In this document: piece by piece, positions 18,731 to 27,395 of the stretch
Layout of the letters: each line of letters opens with the position of its first letter
How positions within the stretch are numbered: the first letter of the stretch is position 1
Translations under genes and position numbers: made by a program
Assembly: GCA_015065615.1 (NCBI GenBank)
Contig: SVPY01000020.1
Span: forward strand, 1-48,817
Direction of reading: 5' to 3'
Length of the DNA: 48,817 nucleotides
Source of the DNA: Oscillospiraceae bacterium
GTDB lineage: Bacteria; Bacillota; Clostridia; Oscillospirales; Acutalibacteraceae
Notes under the pieces: model-generated
Told to the model about the DNA's origin: nothing
The model's input: only the letters and a program-made list of their open reading frames with translations
Databases searched by the model: none

Positions 18731-19438
18731 ATGAAAGAGAAAAAAACTCTCGGCGTATTAGGTGGTCTGGGCCCTATGAGCTCCGTATTTTTCTACGAGC
18801 TGGTTACCGAAAATACCAAGGCAGAAAAAGACCAGGAGCACCTTGATATAATTATCTCCAGCAAAGCCACCACACCCGACAGAACGGCGTTCATCTTAGG
18901 CGAAAGTCAGGAAAATCCCCTTCCCGTAATGAAGGAGGAGGCTAAAAAGCTTGTAAATGCAGGCGCAGGAGTTATCGCCCTTACCTGCAATACCGCGCAT
19001 TATTTTTATGAGGAGCTGCAGTCAAGCATTTCCGTGCCTATTTTGAATATCGGTCAGCTTGCCGTGGAGCACGTAAAGGAATTGGGCTTTACAAAAATAG
19101 GACTTCTTGCCACCACAGGCACAGTTAAATGCGGCATCTATCAGGAGGCCTGCGAAAAAGCAGGTTTAACCTATATTACTCCCGATGAAAAAAATCAGGA
19201 AAGAGTAATGCACTTAATCTATAATCAGGTTAAAATGGGCAAGAAGGTAAACGTACCTATGCTTTATCAGGCTGCTAATTCACTTTTTGCAAAAGGGGCA
19301 GAAGCGGTTATTCTCGGCTGTACGGAACTCAGCGTAATTAAAAGAAACAACCAGCTCCCCGATAATTTTATCGACCCTCTTATGATACTTGCTAAAAAAG
19401 CAATAGTGGAATGCGGCGGCGAGCTTAAAATAATATAA
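18731..19438 (+). CDS. Aspartate/glutamate racemase family protein
   Basis: Cofactor-independent racemase of the Asp/Glu/hydantoin superfamily. It uses two cysteines as acid and base. These are Cys86 in LTCNTAHYF and Cys197 in LGCTELSVI, both present. N-terminal LGVLGGLGPMSS is the typical substrate-binding loop of the aspartate racemase branch. At 235 residues it is full length. It is the last gene of the M42 operon and ends just before a strong bidirectional terminator. Aspartate racemase is the best guess; the broad-specificity YgeA-type is an alternative. Confidence 0.85.
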   Translation: MKEKKTLGVLGGLGPMSSVFFYELVTENTKAEKDQEHLDIIISSKATTPDRTAFILGESQENPLPVMKEEAKKLVNAGAGVIALTCNTAHYFYEELQSSISVPILNIGQLAVEHVKELGFTKIGLLATTGTVKCGIYQEACEKAGLTYITPDEKNQERVMHLIYNQVKMGKKVNVPMLYQAANSLFAKGAEAVILGCTELSVIKRNNQLPDNFIDPLMILAKKAIVECGGELKII

Positions 19439-19444
19439 AAAATT

Positions 19445-19473
19445 CTCTCACAGTTATTTCTGTGAGAGTTTTT
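19445..19473. terminator. Bidirectional terminator between racemase and AraC genes
   Basis: Perfect 9-bp stem CTCTCACAG/CTGTGAGAG (19445-19453, 19460-19468) with T-run on the right and A-run on the left, serving both converging genes. Confidence 0.9.
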
Positions 19474-19478
19474 AATTA

Positions 19479-20237
19479 TCAATAGCTTTTTAAATTTCTG
19501 TATTCTTTAGGCGTCATACCGTTTTTTCTAATAAAGAGCCTGTAAAACTGAGAATAATTATTAAAACCGCAGTTAAAAGCAATATTTTCTATGCTTTCGC
19601 CCGTAACCTCTAAAAGATACTCGCAGTTTTTAATTTTAATATTATTTATATATTCAAAGGGTGTTACACCGTATTCAGCTTTAAAAATATTTATAACGTG
19701 GTTTTTGCTGAAAGAGAACTCCTTGCTCAGTTTCTGAAGTGTGATATTATCAAGGTAATTTTCTTCAATATATCTTCTTATTTTTCTCGCCGTTTCGTTC
19801 TCGTGCTTATCTTTTTTATAAAGTAATGAAAGTATTTCATAAAATATTGAAAGCACCTCGGTTCTGGGTCTTTTTTCATGTGCGTATTTATCAAGTTTTC
19901 GGCACAAAGGCAGGAGCCTTTCCATATTATAATTACCTCTTACAGGCAGTATCGTTTCGCCCGACTCCACAAAATCGGAGTTAAAATGAATATATAAGTA
20001 TTTGGGCTCATCACTTTCGTAGTTACCTTTTTGTATACCGCCTTTTCTCTGTATATAATATTCCCCGTGATTAATTTCATAGTCTGTGCCGTCCTCGTTA
20101 AATTTAAGCACACCTTCAAAAACTATAAGCAGCACGTTATGTGGGCACACTCTCGTCACGTGCCTTTCGCCTTTCATAAATATACGCATAGAGGCAGCTT
20201 CGTATTTTATATCGGAATTCAAATCAATATATTTCAC
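19479..20237 (-). CDS. AraC family transcriptional regulator with cupin sensor domain
   Basis: Probable sugar-responsive regulator of the divergent glycosidase operon. The N-terminal cupin-like sensor (about residues 20-110) contains NVLLIVFEGVLKF and the HGEYYIQRKGG turn. The C-terminal 100 residues hold two helix-turn-helix motifs, with LQKLSKEFSFSKNHVINIFK and the hallmark IENIAFNCGFNNYSQFYRLF followed by GMTPKEYR. I chose the GTG at 20235-20237 because AAAGGTG lies 6 bases upstream; the frame extends further upstream but without a ribosome site. It is transcribed away from the GH127 gene, the usual arrangement for a local activator. Confidence 0.88.
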   Translation of the reverse strand: MKYIDLNSDIKYEAASMRIFMKGERHVTRVCPHNVLLIVFEGVLKFNEDGTDYEINHGEYYIQRKGGIQKGNYESDEPKYLYIHFNSDFVESGETILPVRGNYNMERLLPLCRKLDKYAHEKRPRTEVLSIFYEILSLLYKKDKHENETARKIRRYIEENYLDNITLQKLSKEFSFSKNHVINIFKAEYGVTPFEYINNIKIKNCEYLLEVTGESIENIAFNCGFNNYSQFYRLFIRKNGMTPKEYRNLKSY

Positions 20238-20268
20238 TTTTATCACCTTTAATAATTTTATCAAATAC

Positions 20269-20298
20269 TGTGATATTGTCAATCTATTTTGTGATATT
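20269..20298 (+). promoter_or_regulatory. Direct repeat TGTGATATT, likely AraC-type operator
   Basis: Two identical 9-mers TGTGATATT at 20269-20277 and 20290-20298 are 21 bases apart, exactly two helical turns. They lie between the AraC gene and GH127. A weak promoter (TTTTAA near 20304, TACAAT about 17 bases later) starts just downstream of the second repeat, the geometry expected for an activator touching RNA polymerase. Binding by the neighbouring AraC protein is inference. Confidence 0.55.
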
Positions 20299-20361
20299 AT
20301 TATTTTAACGCAGTAAAATTTATGTTACAATTATCATAGAATCTGAAAGGACGGAAATAAA

Positions 20362-22176
20362 ATGAAAAAGTATAATTTATTTACAACCAAAGAAATTAAA
20401 CCTTTGGGTTATATTAAGAATCAATTAAGAATTCAGGCTGAAGGTCTCAGCGGCAATCTTGATAAAATGTGGCGGGATATTAAAGACAGTAAATGGATAG
20501 GCGGCGACGCCGAGGGATGGGAGAGAGTGCCCTATTGGCTGGACGGCTTCATCCCAATGGCTTACCTTCTCGAAGACGAGGATTTAAAAGCAAGAGGTCA
20601 GAAATATATCGAGGCAATAATAGCAAATCAGAAGGAAAACGGCTGGATCTGCCCCTGCGAAGATAGTGAGATTCCCGCTTACGATACCTGGGCTGTTCAG
20701 CTTATTACCAAAACCTTAAAGGTTTACTACGACTGCACAGGGGACGAGAGAGTGCCCGAGGTTCTTTACAAGACCCTTAAAAATTACTACGAATTATTAA
20801 AAAACGGCACTGTTAAGCTTTTTACTTGGGGTAAGCATAGATGGTTTGAGTGCTTTGTGGCAATTAACTTCGTTTATGATAAATATAAGGAAAATTGGCT
20901 TATTGAACTTGCTTCCATCTTAAAAGAGCAGGGCTATGAACCCCTCGACTTTGCCCATACCTATAAAGCCCCAATTTCACAGACACCTCAGCATACCCAC
21001 ATAGTTAACCTTGCCATGATGCTTAAATACGAGGCTATTTCTCACGATATTTTAGGCGCGGAATATAAGAATAACGCAGAATATCTGTATCAGATGCTTT
21101 ATAACTATAACGGAACTCCCGTTGAGCTTTTCACAGGCGACGAGCATTTAGCAGGTTTAAGCCCCATTAACGGCACCGAGCTCTGCGCTGTTGTGGAGCA
21201 GATGTATAGCTACGAGATTTTATTTGCCTTTACAGGCGACATTAAGTGGCTTGAAAGACTTGAAGTTATCGCGTTCAACGCTCTGCCCGGTACATTCAGC
21301 GACGATATGTGGACTCATCAGTACGATCAGATGAGCAACCAGATTAACTGTATCAAGTTCCCCCATTACCCTGTATTCGGCACCAACAACCCCGATTCAC
21401 ACCTTTTCGGCTTAGAGCCAAATTACGGCTGCTGCACAGCAAACCTTAGTCAGGGCTGGCCCAAGTTTATTATAAGCGCCTTTATGTATAACGATTCTGA
21501 AATAATCAATACAATTCAGATTCCCACAAAATTAACTTGCGATAAAGCAAATATCGAGCTTAACACCGAGTACCCCTTCAAGAATAAATTCAGTTATAAA
21601 ATAGAAGCAAAGGAGGATTTTACTTTCACTGTAAGAATTCCAACCTTTGTAAAGAAGCTTTATATCGACGGCACTGAAGCCGTTAAGCAGGATAAGCTTA
21701 TTTTTGAATTTAAGGCAGGAGAAAGCCGCGAAATCACAATAGGCTACAAAGTTGAAGCTGAATTAATTAACCGCCCCCATAGCCTTAAATCCGTAAAATA
21801 CGGCTCACTTATTTTCTCCCTGCCCATTGAAGCAGAGTGGAAAATGCTTGAGTACGAAAGAAACGGCGTGGAGAGGAAATTCCCTTACTGCGACTATGAG
21901 CTTATCGGTAAGAGTGATTGGAACTACGGCTTTTCTGACGTAAGACTCAAGGTAGAGGAGAGGGAAGTTACAGACATTCCCTTCTCAAGCAAAAATCCCC
22001 CTATCGTAGTAAAAGCAAAAATGAAGCATATCTCTTGGGGCTACGAGAGAATGCTCCCAACAGTATGCGCAAGAGTACCTAAATCCACCGAAAGCTACGG
22101 CGGCGAGGAAATTAAAGAGCTTTATCCCTACGGCTGTGCGAAGCTTCGTATGACCGAAATGCCCTTAACAGACTAA
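20362..22176 (+). CDS. Glycoside hydrolase family 127-like protein (beta-L-arabinofuranosidase type)
   Basis: Member of the DUF1680/GH127 group, whose characterised members release L-arabinofuranose. These enzymes use a zinc-bound cysteine as nucleophile. The matching residues are visible: Glu273 and Cys275 in GTELC, and Cys357-Cys358 in NYGCCTAN. This is the Glu-Cys-Cys-Cys set of the Bifidobacterium HypBA1 site. An alpha-barrel occupies roughly residues 1-390 and beta-sandwich domains follow. No signal peptide, so it acts on imported oligosaccharides. AAAGGACGG precedes the ATG. First gene of an operon with a GH43-like gene 31 bases downstream. Related families GH137, GH142 and GH146 cannot be excluded. 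Confidence 0.82.
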   Translation: MKKYNLFTTKEIKPLGYIKNQLRIQAEGLSGNLDKMWRDIKDSKWIGGDAEGWERVPYWLDGFIPMAYLLEDEDLKARGQKYIEAIIANQKENGWICPCEDSEIPAYDTWAVQLITKTLKVYYDCTGDERVPEVLYKTLKNYYELLKNGTVKLFTWGKHRWFECFVAINFVYDKYKENWLIELASILKEQGYEPLDFAHTYKAPISQTPQHTHIVNLAMMLKYEAISHDILGAEYKNNAEYLYQMLYNYNGTPVELFTGDEHLAGLSPINGTELCAVVEQMYSYEILFAFTGDIKWLERLEVIAFNALPGTFSDDMWTHQYDQMSNQINCIKFPHYPVFGTNNPDSHLFGLEPNYGCCTANLSQGWPKFIISAFMYNDSEIINTIQIPTKLTCDKANIELNTEYPFKNKFSYKIEAKEDFTFTVRIPTFVKKLYIDGTEAVKQDKLIFEFKAGESREITIGYKVEAELINRPHSLKSVKYGSLIFSLPIEAEWKMLEYERNGVERKFPYCDYELIGKSDWNYGFSDVRLKVEEREVTDIPFSSKNPPIVVKAKMKHISWGYERMLPTVCARVPKSTESYGGEEIKELYPYGCAKLRMTEMPLTD

Positions 22177-22207
22177 TTTAACCTTTTTCATTAAAGGAGA
22201 TACTATA

Positions 22208-23224
22208 GTGATAGACTTTAAATATAGTTCATTTAAACCTGTTTCCGACATTGAAATGGAATATATATATAATAAAATCAAAACTCCTTATAAAAAAGGC
22301 GCGGTTTTAAAATGGGAGGATTATTTTACCGATTCACCTTCTGTTTTTAAAAAAGACGGCAAATATTATATGTATTTTATAGCAATATCTAAAGATACTA
22401 ACGTATCAGGTTATGAAACACATTTAGCCGTATCCGAAAATTTAACTGATTGGGAATACCTTGGCCCTATATTTAAAAGAAACAATTTGAATAACTGGGA
22501 CAGTAAACAGTGCGCAGGTTATGCCGCCTTTAAGGATATACGCTTTGACGGCAGTAATGAACTAACTAAAATAAACGGCAATTATTACATATCATACCTT
22601 GCAGGAAACAGCGACGGTTATGAGCCCGACCCCCTTTTTATGGGTCTTGCAAAAACAGCCGACCCTCTTGATGCCGATTCATATATCCGCTTCAAGGAGC
22701 CTATATTAAAACCAAATGACCACGATACCCGCGAAAACGAAACTTTAACTTTATATAAGAGCTTTATTTTCGAAGACCCTTTAACGGTAACCGGTTATAA
22801 ATACGTAAATATTTATAACGCCAAGCCGAAAAGCCACGTAGAACGAATTTTCCTTGCGGTTTCCGAGGACGGTGAGAAGTGGGAGAGATACGGCAGTAAA
22901 GAAGTGCTTGATATGTGCCTGATTGACCCCGATACAAAAATAGCAGGGGACCCGCAAATCATACTTATTGACGATATTTACGTTATGATTTTCTTCCATT
23001 TTACTGCAGGTAAAGGCGCCTATAATACCTTTGCCTGTTCAAGAGACCTTGTTAACTGGAAAGTATGGGATAAGGAACCGCTTGTTGCGCCCACTAATAA
23101 ATTTGAGGATATTCACGCTCATAAAGTATGGTTTGTACGGGAAAACGGAGTTAACTATCATTTTTACTGCGCTGTTAACAGCAATAACGAGCGATTTATC
23201 GCTCTTGCAAGCTCTGAGCCGTAA
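22208..23224 (+). CDS. Five-bladed beta-propeller glycosidase (GH43/GH117/GH130-like)
   Basis: Cytoplasmic glycosidase of the five-bladed propeller superfamily. Repeating blade motifs are visible: DSPSVFKKDGKYYMYF (the Asp near residue 43 is a candidate catalytic base), LTKINGNYYISYLAG, GDPQIILIDDIYVMIFFHF and AHKVWFVRENGVNYHFYCA, each ending in the YYMYF-like strand. Blades also show the SENLTDWE/SRDLVNWK pattern typical of GH43/GH117. The subfamily and substrate cannot be read from sequence; pairing with GH127 suggests arabinose-containing glycans. GTG start with AAAGGAGA upstream. A bidirectional terminator follows. Confidence 0.75.
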   Translation: MIDFKYSSFKPVSDIEMEYIYNKIKTPYKKGAVLKWEDYFTDSPSVFKKDGKYYMYFIAISKDTNVSGYETHLAVSENLTDWEYLGPIFKRNNLNNWDSKQCAGYAAFKDIRFDGSNELTKINGNYYISYLAGNSDGYEPDPLFMGLAKTADPLDADSYIRFKEPILKPNDHDTRENETLTLYKSFIFEDPLTVTGYKYVNIYNAKPKSHVERIFLAVSEDGEKWERYGSKEVLDMCLIDPDTKIAGDPQIILIDDIYVMIFFHFTAGKGAYNTFACSRDLVNWKVWDKEPLVAPTNKFEDIHAHKVWFVRENGVNYHFYCAVNSNNERFIALASSEP

Positions 23225-23280
23225 CTAAACTGAAATTTAATCTTAATTAATTTAATTTAATTTATTTTAATACGCATAAA

Positions 23281-23324
23281 AAAACAACCCGAAAGAATAT
23301 TGGTTTCTCTCGGGTTGTTTTTTT
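23281..23324. terminator. Bidirectional terminator between GH43-like and KDG kinase genes
   Basis: ACAACCCGA pairs with TCGGGTTGT (right arm 23310-23318), flanked by an A-run on the left and seven Ts on the right. It serves both converging operons. Confidence 0.88.
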
Positions 23325-23336
23325 ATTTATAGATAA

Positions 23337-24434
23337 TTATCTCTGAACTCTTGCGCCCTTGCCGCCAACGATGTTTTCTACTTCCTTGAGACTTGCCATA
23401 GAAGTATCGCCGGGTGTTGTCATAGCTAATGCGCCGTGAGCAACGCCGTAGTTAACGGCTGTCTGTGCATCCTCGTATGTCATAAGACCATAGATAAGAC
23501 CTGAAGCAAAGCTATCGCCACCGCCAACTCTGTCAAGAATTTCAAGACCGGGAAGCTCAATGCCCTTATAGATTTTGCCGTCTGCCCAGCAGATAGCGCT
23601 CCAGTCGTTAACTGTAGCTGTCTTAACTGTTCTGAGGGTAGTAGCAACTACCTTAAAGTTGGGGTAAACCTTTGTAACTTCCTCAATCATCTTAAAGTAA
23701 CCGTCAAGGTTTAGTTCCTTAAGGTTTGAGTCGTTACCTTCAATCTCAAAGCCTAAACAAGCTGTGAAATCCTCTTCGTTACCTATCATAACGTCGATGT
23801 ACTTTGCGATTTCCTTGTTAACTTCCTGAGCCTTTTCCTTGCCGCCGATGCCCTTCCAGAGAGAGGGACGGTAGTTAAGGTCATAGGAAACAATTGTGCC
23901 GTACTTCTTGGCAGCCTTAACAGCCTCGATAACAACCTCAGCAGTAGTTTCGCTGAGAGCAGCAAAGATACCGCCAGTATGGAGCCAGCGTACACCTAAA
24001 GTACCGAAAATGTAATCCCAATCAATATCACCGGGCTTAAGCTTGGAAGCAGCTGTGTTACCTCTGTCGGATACACCAACGGCGCCTCTTATGCCGTAGC
24101 CGCGCTCTGTAAAGTTAATACCGTTTCTTACAGTTCTGCCAATACCGTCGTAGGGCATCCACTTAATAAGGGAAGTATCAACGCCGCCCTGAAGTATAAA
24201 ATCTTCCATTAAGTAGCCGAGCTCGTTCTCTGCAAAAGCAGTAACAACGCTTGTTTTCATCTTAAAGCAACGGCGAAGACCACGGGCTACGTTATACTCG
24301 CCGCCGCCTTCCCATGCTGTAAAGCTTCTTGCTGTCTTGATTCTGCCCTCACCGGGGTCAAGTCTGAGCATAATTTCGCCGAGGGAGATTTCGTCGAACA
24401 TACACTCACTCTTGGGTCTTAAATTAAGATTCAT
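23337..24434 (-). CDS. kdgK: 2-keto-3-deoxygluconate kinase (PfkB family)
   Basis: Sugar kinase phosphorylating 2-keto-3-deoxygluconate to KDPG, the substrate of the aldolase encoded upstream. PfkB signatures are present: an N-terminal GGGEYNVARGLRR substrate motif near residue 42 and the C-terminal DRVGGGDSFASG motif, whose final Asp (near 307) is the catalytic base. SYDLNYRPSLW and GNEEDF motifs match KDG kinases. Length 365 is slightly long because of a 12-residue N-terminal lead. AAGGAAGG precedes the ATG. Located 55 bases after eda, so co-transcribed. Other PfkB sugar kinases are possible, but the aldolase neighbour makes KDG kinase the best call. Confidence 0.87.
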   Translation of the reverse strand: MNLNLRPKSECMFDEISLGEIMLRLDPGEGRIKTARSFTAWEGGGEYNVARGLRRCFKMKTSVVTAFAENELGYLMEDFILQGGVDTSLIKWMPYDGIGRTVRNGINFTERGYGIRGAVGVSDRGNTAASKLKPGDIDWDYIFGTLGVRWLHTGGIFAALSETTAEVVIEAVKAAKKYGTIVSYDLNYRPSLWKGIGGKEKAQEVNKEIAKYIDVMIGNEEDFTACLGFEIEGNDSNLKELNLDGYFKMIEEVTKVYPNFKVVATTLRTVKTATVNDWSAICWADGKIYKGIELPGLEILDRVGGGDSFASGLIYGLMTYEDAQTAVNYGVAHGALAMTTPGDTSMASLKEVENIVGGKGARVQR

Positions 24435-24489
24435 AGTATTTGCCTTCCTTGTATTTATAAATTAAATTATATTATATTATATTTTTAAA

Positions 24490-25128
24490 TTATGCCCTGA
24501 GTTTCTTTAAAAGCTCTGTGCACTCAGCTGTTAAATCTCTTATAGCGTCAAAATCCTTAGCAGCTAACTTATCGCCGGGAACCATCCAGCTGCCGCCGCA
24601 GCAGAATACTGCCTTGCAGTTTAAGTATTCTTCAAGATTCTTTGTGGAGATACCGCCTGTGGGCATAAACTTAACCATTGTGTAGGGAGCAGCCATAGCC
24701 TTAATCATCTTAACGCCGCCTGCAGCCTCAGCAGGGAAGAACTTAACGTACTTTAAGCCAAGAGCCATAGCAGCCTCAAGCTCAGTAGGTGTGCAGATAC
24801 CGGGAATAATGAGCCAGCCCTTTTCGTTGCAGTGCTTTACAACCTCGGGATTCATACCGGGTGAAACGATAATTGTAGCGCCTGCTGCGATAGCCTTATC
24901 AGCCTGCTCTGTGGAAAGAACAGTACCTGCGGCAATAAGCATATCGGGGAAAGCCTCGTGAATATTCTTGATAGCCTGCTCAGCTGCAGCTGTTCTGAAT
25001 GTGATTTCAGCGCAGTTTATGCCGCCGTCGCGAAGAGCCTTTGCAAGAGCCACTGCGTCGTCTGCATCGTCAATTTTAACAACAGGAACAACGCCTGTTT
25101 CGATCATCTTGTTAATTAAATCCTGCAT
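24490..25128 (-). CDS. eda: 2-keto-3-deoxy-6-phosphogluconate aldolase
   Basis: Class I aldolase splitting KDPG to pyruvate and glyceraldehyde-3-phosphate, the last step of uronate and Entner-Doudoroff catabolism. The Schiff-base lysine is Lys129 in YVKFFPAE. The catalytic Glu in CAEITFRT (near residue 42) and the phosphate-binding loop MPTGGIS near 162 are present. The 212-residue length is typical. GGAGGT ribosome site before ATG. An internal promoter lies just upstream, so it can be made without the rhamnosidase gene. Confidence 0.94.
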   Translation of the reverse strand: MQDLINKMIETGVVPVVKIDDADDAVALAKALRDGGINCAEITFRTAAAEQAIKNIHEAFPDMLIAAGTVLSTEQADKAIAAGATIIVSPGMNPEVVKHCNEKGWLIIPGICTPTELEAAMALGLKYVKFFPAEAAGGVKMIKAMAAPYTMVKFMPTGGISTKNLEEYLNCKAVFCCGGSWMVPGDKLAAKDFDAIRDLTAECTELLKKLRA

Positions 25129-25173
25129 TTTTATATACCTCCGTAATGCAAAAGATAAATATTCCTACTATAA

Positions 25174-25201
25174 ATTTTACCATATTGATTTATAAAGTCA
25201 A
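25174..25201 (-). promoter_or_regulatory. Internal promoter of eda-kdgK
   Basis: Read on the minus strand: TTGACT (25196-25201), a 16-base spacer and TAAAAT (25174-25179), about 45 bases before the eda start. Confidence 0.6.
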
Positions 25202-25227
25202 GGAAAATAGAGTAATTTGCGCTTTTT

Positions 25228-27297
25228 TTAAGGCATTAAGCCCTTTTCTGCAAGGTACTTGGCGTAAACGTAAACGGGTACTGCGCTCCAGCCGTGGCAA
25301 AGTGAACCGGCATTGTCGAAAGCTACTGCGCCTGACTGAACTTCAAAGAAAGTATCGGCGCCTCTTGTTACCATATTACCCCAAACTTCGTCAATTTTAT
25401 TAAGTATCCAGTTTAAGTTCTTTTCGTCCTCCATAAGAGCATCGAAAACGTAGATATACATACTCAAAGTGGTGGGGGTTAGCTTTTCTTCCATAATCTT
25501 TTCGCGTAAATACGCCTTGTTTTCCTCAGGCACAGCGCCGCAGAAGAGCATTAACGCATTACTTAAATTATGCATAGGCTTATTGTGGGTAGTTTTTGTT
25601 AAATAAAGATTTGTTTCATCGTGGAGGAAGTTTTTATGTAAAGCTATATTTAATTTAGTTTTAATATCTAAGTAAGTCTCAGCTTCATCGGGAGCAATTA
25701 CCTTGCAAATCTCGCTTAAACAGTATAAAGCATCGCTTACAAAAGCATTGATGGGGGAGTCGTAGATTTTGCCTTCAAGCCTTCTTGTATCGTCCAAACC
25801 CTCGTTATCGTCAAGACCGTCTACCCATTCATAGAAGTTCCAGTATGGGCCGTCGGTAAGTAAGGGGATCAATCCCGTCTCGTCAATTCTGTCCGTAAAG
25901 GCTTTTACGATTGTTTTAAGTCCGTCAAACACTTCAAATAGGAAATCCTTATCGCCTGTGTATTTATAATATTCCCAAACTTCACGTACGTAAACCGCAG
26001 TAAAAGCAGGGATATTAACGTTAACTATACCGGGAGGGCATAATTCCAAAAGACCGTCTTCCCGAAGGGATTTAAGCATTAAGCTAAGTGAAGCCCTCGG
26101 AAACTCATATTCCTTAAAAGCATAATAACCGCAAAGAATCTGCACACGGCTATCCATAGCATATAAAGCCTGCTCACGCCAGGGGCAATCTTCATAATGC
26201 TCGTGCATACACATTTTAAGAGTTTTAACCGATACGTCCCAAATCTTACTTCTCAGTTTATCGTTAAAATCAATCTTATAGTCAGTTAAGGGATAATCTG
26301 TTTTAATAATACCGATATCGCCTAAAACTGCGTTCTTAGCCTTGATATGTACCTGCAAATACTTTAAACCTAAGCGGGAGTAAGGGTGCATAAATTTATT
26401 TTTGCCGGGTTTTGCAATATATTTAAAAGCAAAATTTCTGGTGCCCATTTTGCTCCTTACCCTTAAATCCTCCAAGTGCTCGCCGTAGCCGATTAAAATT
26501 TCCGTTTCAGTATCTACTTCAATTTCAATATTCAAAAAGCCGCAGGCTTCACCCGAGGTGCTATATAAAAGATACACGCCGTCGCAGTTTTCGTTTCTTA
26601 CGTCGTAATACTTTCTGCTTTCCTTTTCTTTAATTAATTCCTCATAAGTTTTATGCGAAAGATAAGCTTTATAAATTCTTTCTGCCTTAGTTAAGCTTTC
26701 GTCATACTCCTTATAAACACCCTGAGAAATCAATTCGCCCGTAACCTTACTGTCGTTAATAAGCTTTTTAACAGGGCGGGGGAAAAGATGCTTTTCTTTA
26801 TTTGCAAGTATTGTGTCCGTTAAAGGCAATTCTTTAGCGTTAGCATCATACTCAAAGTTAAAGCCTAACTGACCTGTAATCAGTTCCTCGTTCTTTAAAT
26901 AGTGTACGTTTCTTCTGCCTTTTACCTTCGTGTTACTTACTAAAACTTCCTTATCATTTTCAAAAATACTGAAAATAACACCGGGCTTCTGGTCTCTTAC
27001 AGTTGAAGTATTGGCGCCCATTGAATATTCACCGAGGTAAAAAGTATTAATACCTTTTCTTACAAAGTTTGCTAAATCCAAAGTATCATAAACCTGATAA
27101 TTTTCATAGCCGTCAAATATGCCTGCATCAACAAATTTACCGTTGATATAAAGAGCATAGTCAGAGTAAGCTGAAACGTAACATTTAACATTTTCGGTGC
27201 TTTCAAGCTCAAAAACAGCAGTATATTCAAAGTAGCTATCCTTGTGGTAACTGACAGCATCAGGCGCTACGATCCACTCAGCATTATTAAAATACAT
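25228..27297 (-). CDS. Alpha-L-rhamnosidase-like glycoside hydrolase (GH78 type)
   Basis: Probably removes terminal alpha-L-rhamnose from imported oligosaccharides. N-terminal beta-sandwich modules (with the SAYSDYALYINGKFVDAG stretch typical of rhamnosidases) precede an (alpha/alpha)6 barrel. The barrel carries EDCPWREQALYAMDSR near residue 375, where the family general-acid Glu sits. It also has FYEWVDG near 500 and the C-terminal CHGWSAVPVYVYAKYL. No signal peptide. At 689 residues it is shorter than many GH78 enzymes (900 or more). ATG with GAAAGGAGTG upstream. Neighbouring eda and kdgK suggest pectin-type substrates (rhamnogalacturonan). True specificity within GH78-like families is uncertain. 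Confidence 0.78.
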   Translation of the reverse strand: MYFNNAEWIVAPDAVSYHKDSYFEYTAVFELESTENVKCYVSAYSDYALYINGKFVDAGIFDGYENYQVYDTLDLANFVRKGINTFYLGEYSMGANTSTVRDQKPGVIFSIFENDKEVLVSNTKVKGRRNVHYLKNEELITGQLGFNFEYDANAKELPLTDTILANKEKHLFPRPVKKLINDSKVTGELISQGVYKEYDESLTKAERIYKAYLSHKTYEELIKEKESRKYYDVRNENCDGVYLLYSTSGEACGFLNIEIEVDTETEILIGYGEHLEDLRVRSKMGTRNFAFKYIAKPGKNKFMHPYSRLGLKYLQVHIKAKNAVLGDIGIIKTDYPLTDYKIDFNDKLRSKIWDVSVKTLKMCMHEHYEDCPWREQALYAMDSRVQILCGYYAFKEYEFPRASLSLMLKSLREDGLLELCPPGIVNVNIPAFTAVYVREVWEYYKYTGDKDFLFEVFDGLKTIVKAFTDRIDETGLIPLLTDGPYWNFYEWVDGLDDNEGLDDTRRLEGKIYDSPINAFVSDALYCLSEICKVIAPDEAETYLDIKTKLNIALHKNFLHDETNLYLTKTTHNKPMHNLSNALMLFCGAVPEENKAYLREKIMEEKLTPTTLSMYIYVFDALMEDEKNLNWILNKIDEVWGNMVTRGADTFFEVQSGAVAFDNAGSLCHGWSAVPVYVYAKYLAEKGLMP

Positions 27298-27322
27298 AAA
27301 AACACTCCTTTCAGATATTTTT

Positions 27323-27351
27323 ATTATATAGCAAAATATTTAAGATTTCAA
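27323..27351 (-). promoter_or_regulatory. Promoter of the GH78-eda-kdgK unit
   Basis: Minus strand TTGAAA (27346-27351), 17-base spacer and consensus TATAAT (27323-27328). Confidence 0.8.
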
Positions 27352-27352
27352 T

Positions 27353-27381
27353 AAAAAAAGCAGAAGCCAAGTTCTGCTTTT
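27353..27381 (-). terminator. Terminator after apbE
   Basis: Perfect 10-bp stem AAAAGCAGAA/TTCTGCTTTT (27356-27365, 27372-27381) with a 6-base loop, followed on the minus strand by a T-run. It closes the rnf-apbE locus. Confidence 0.9.
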
Positions 27382-27395
27382 AATTTAAATTAAAT

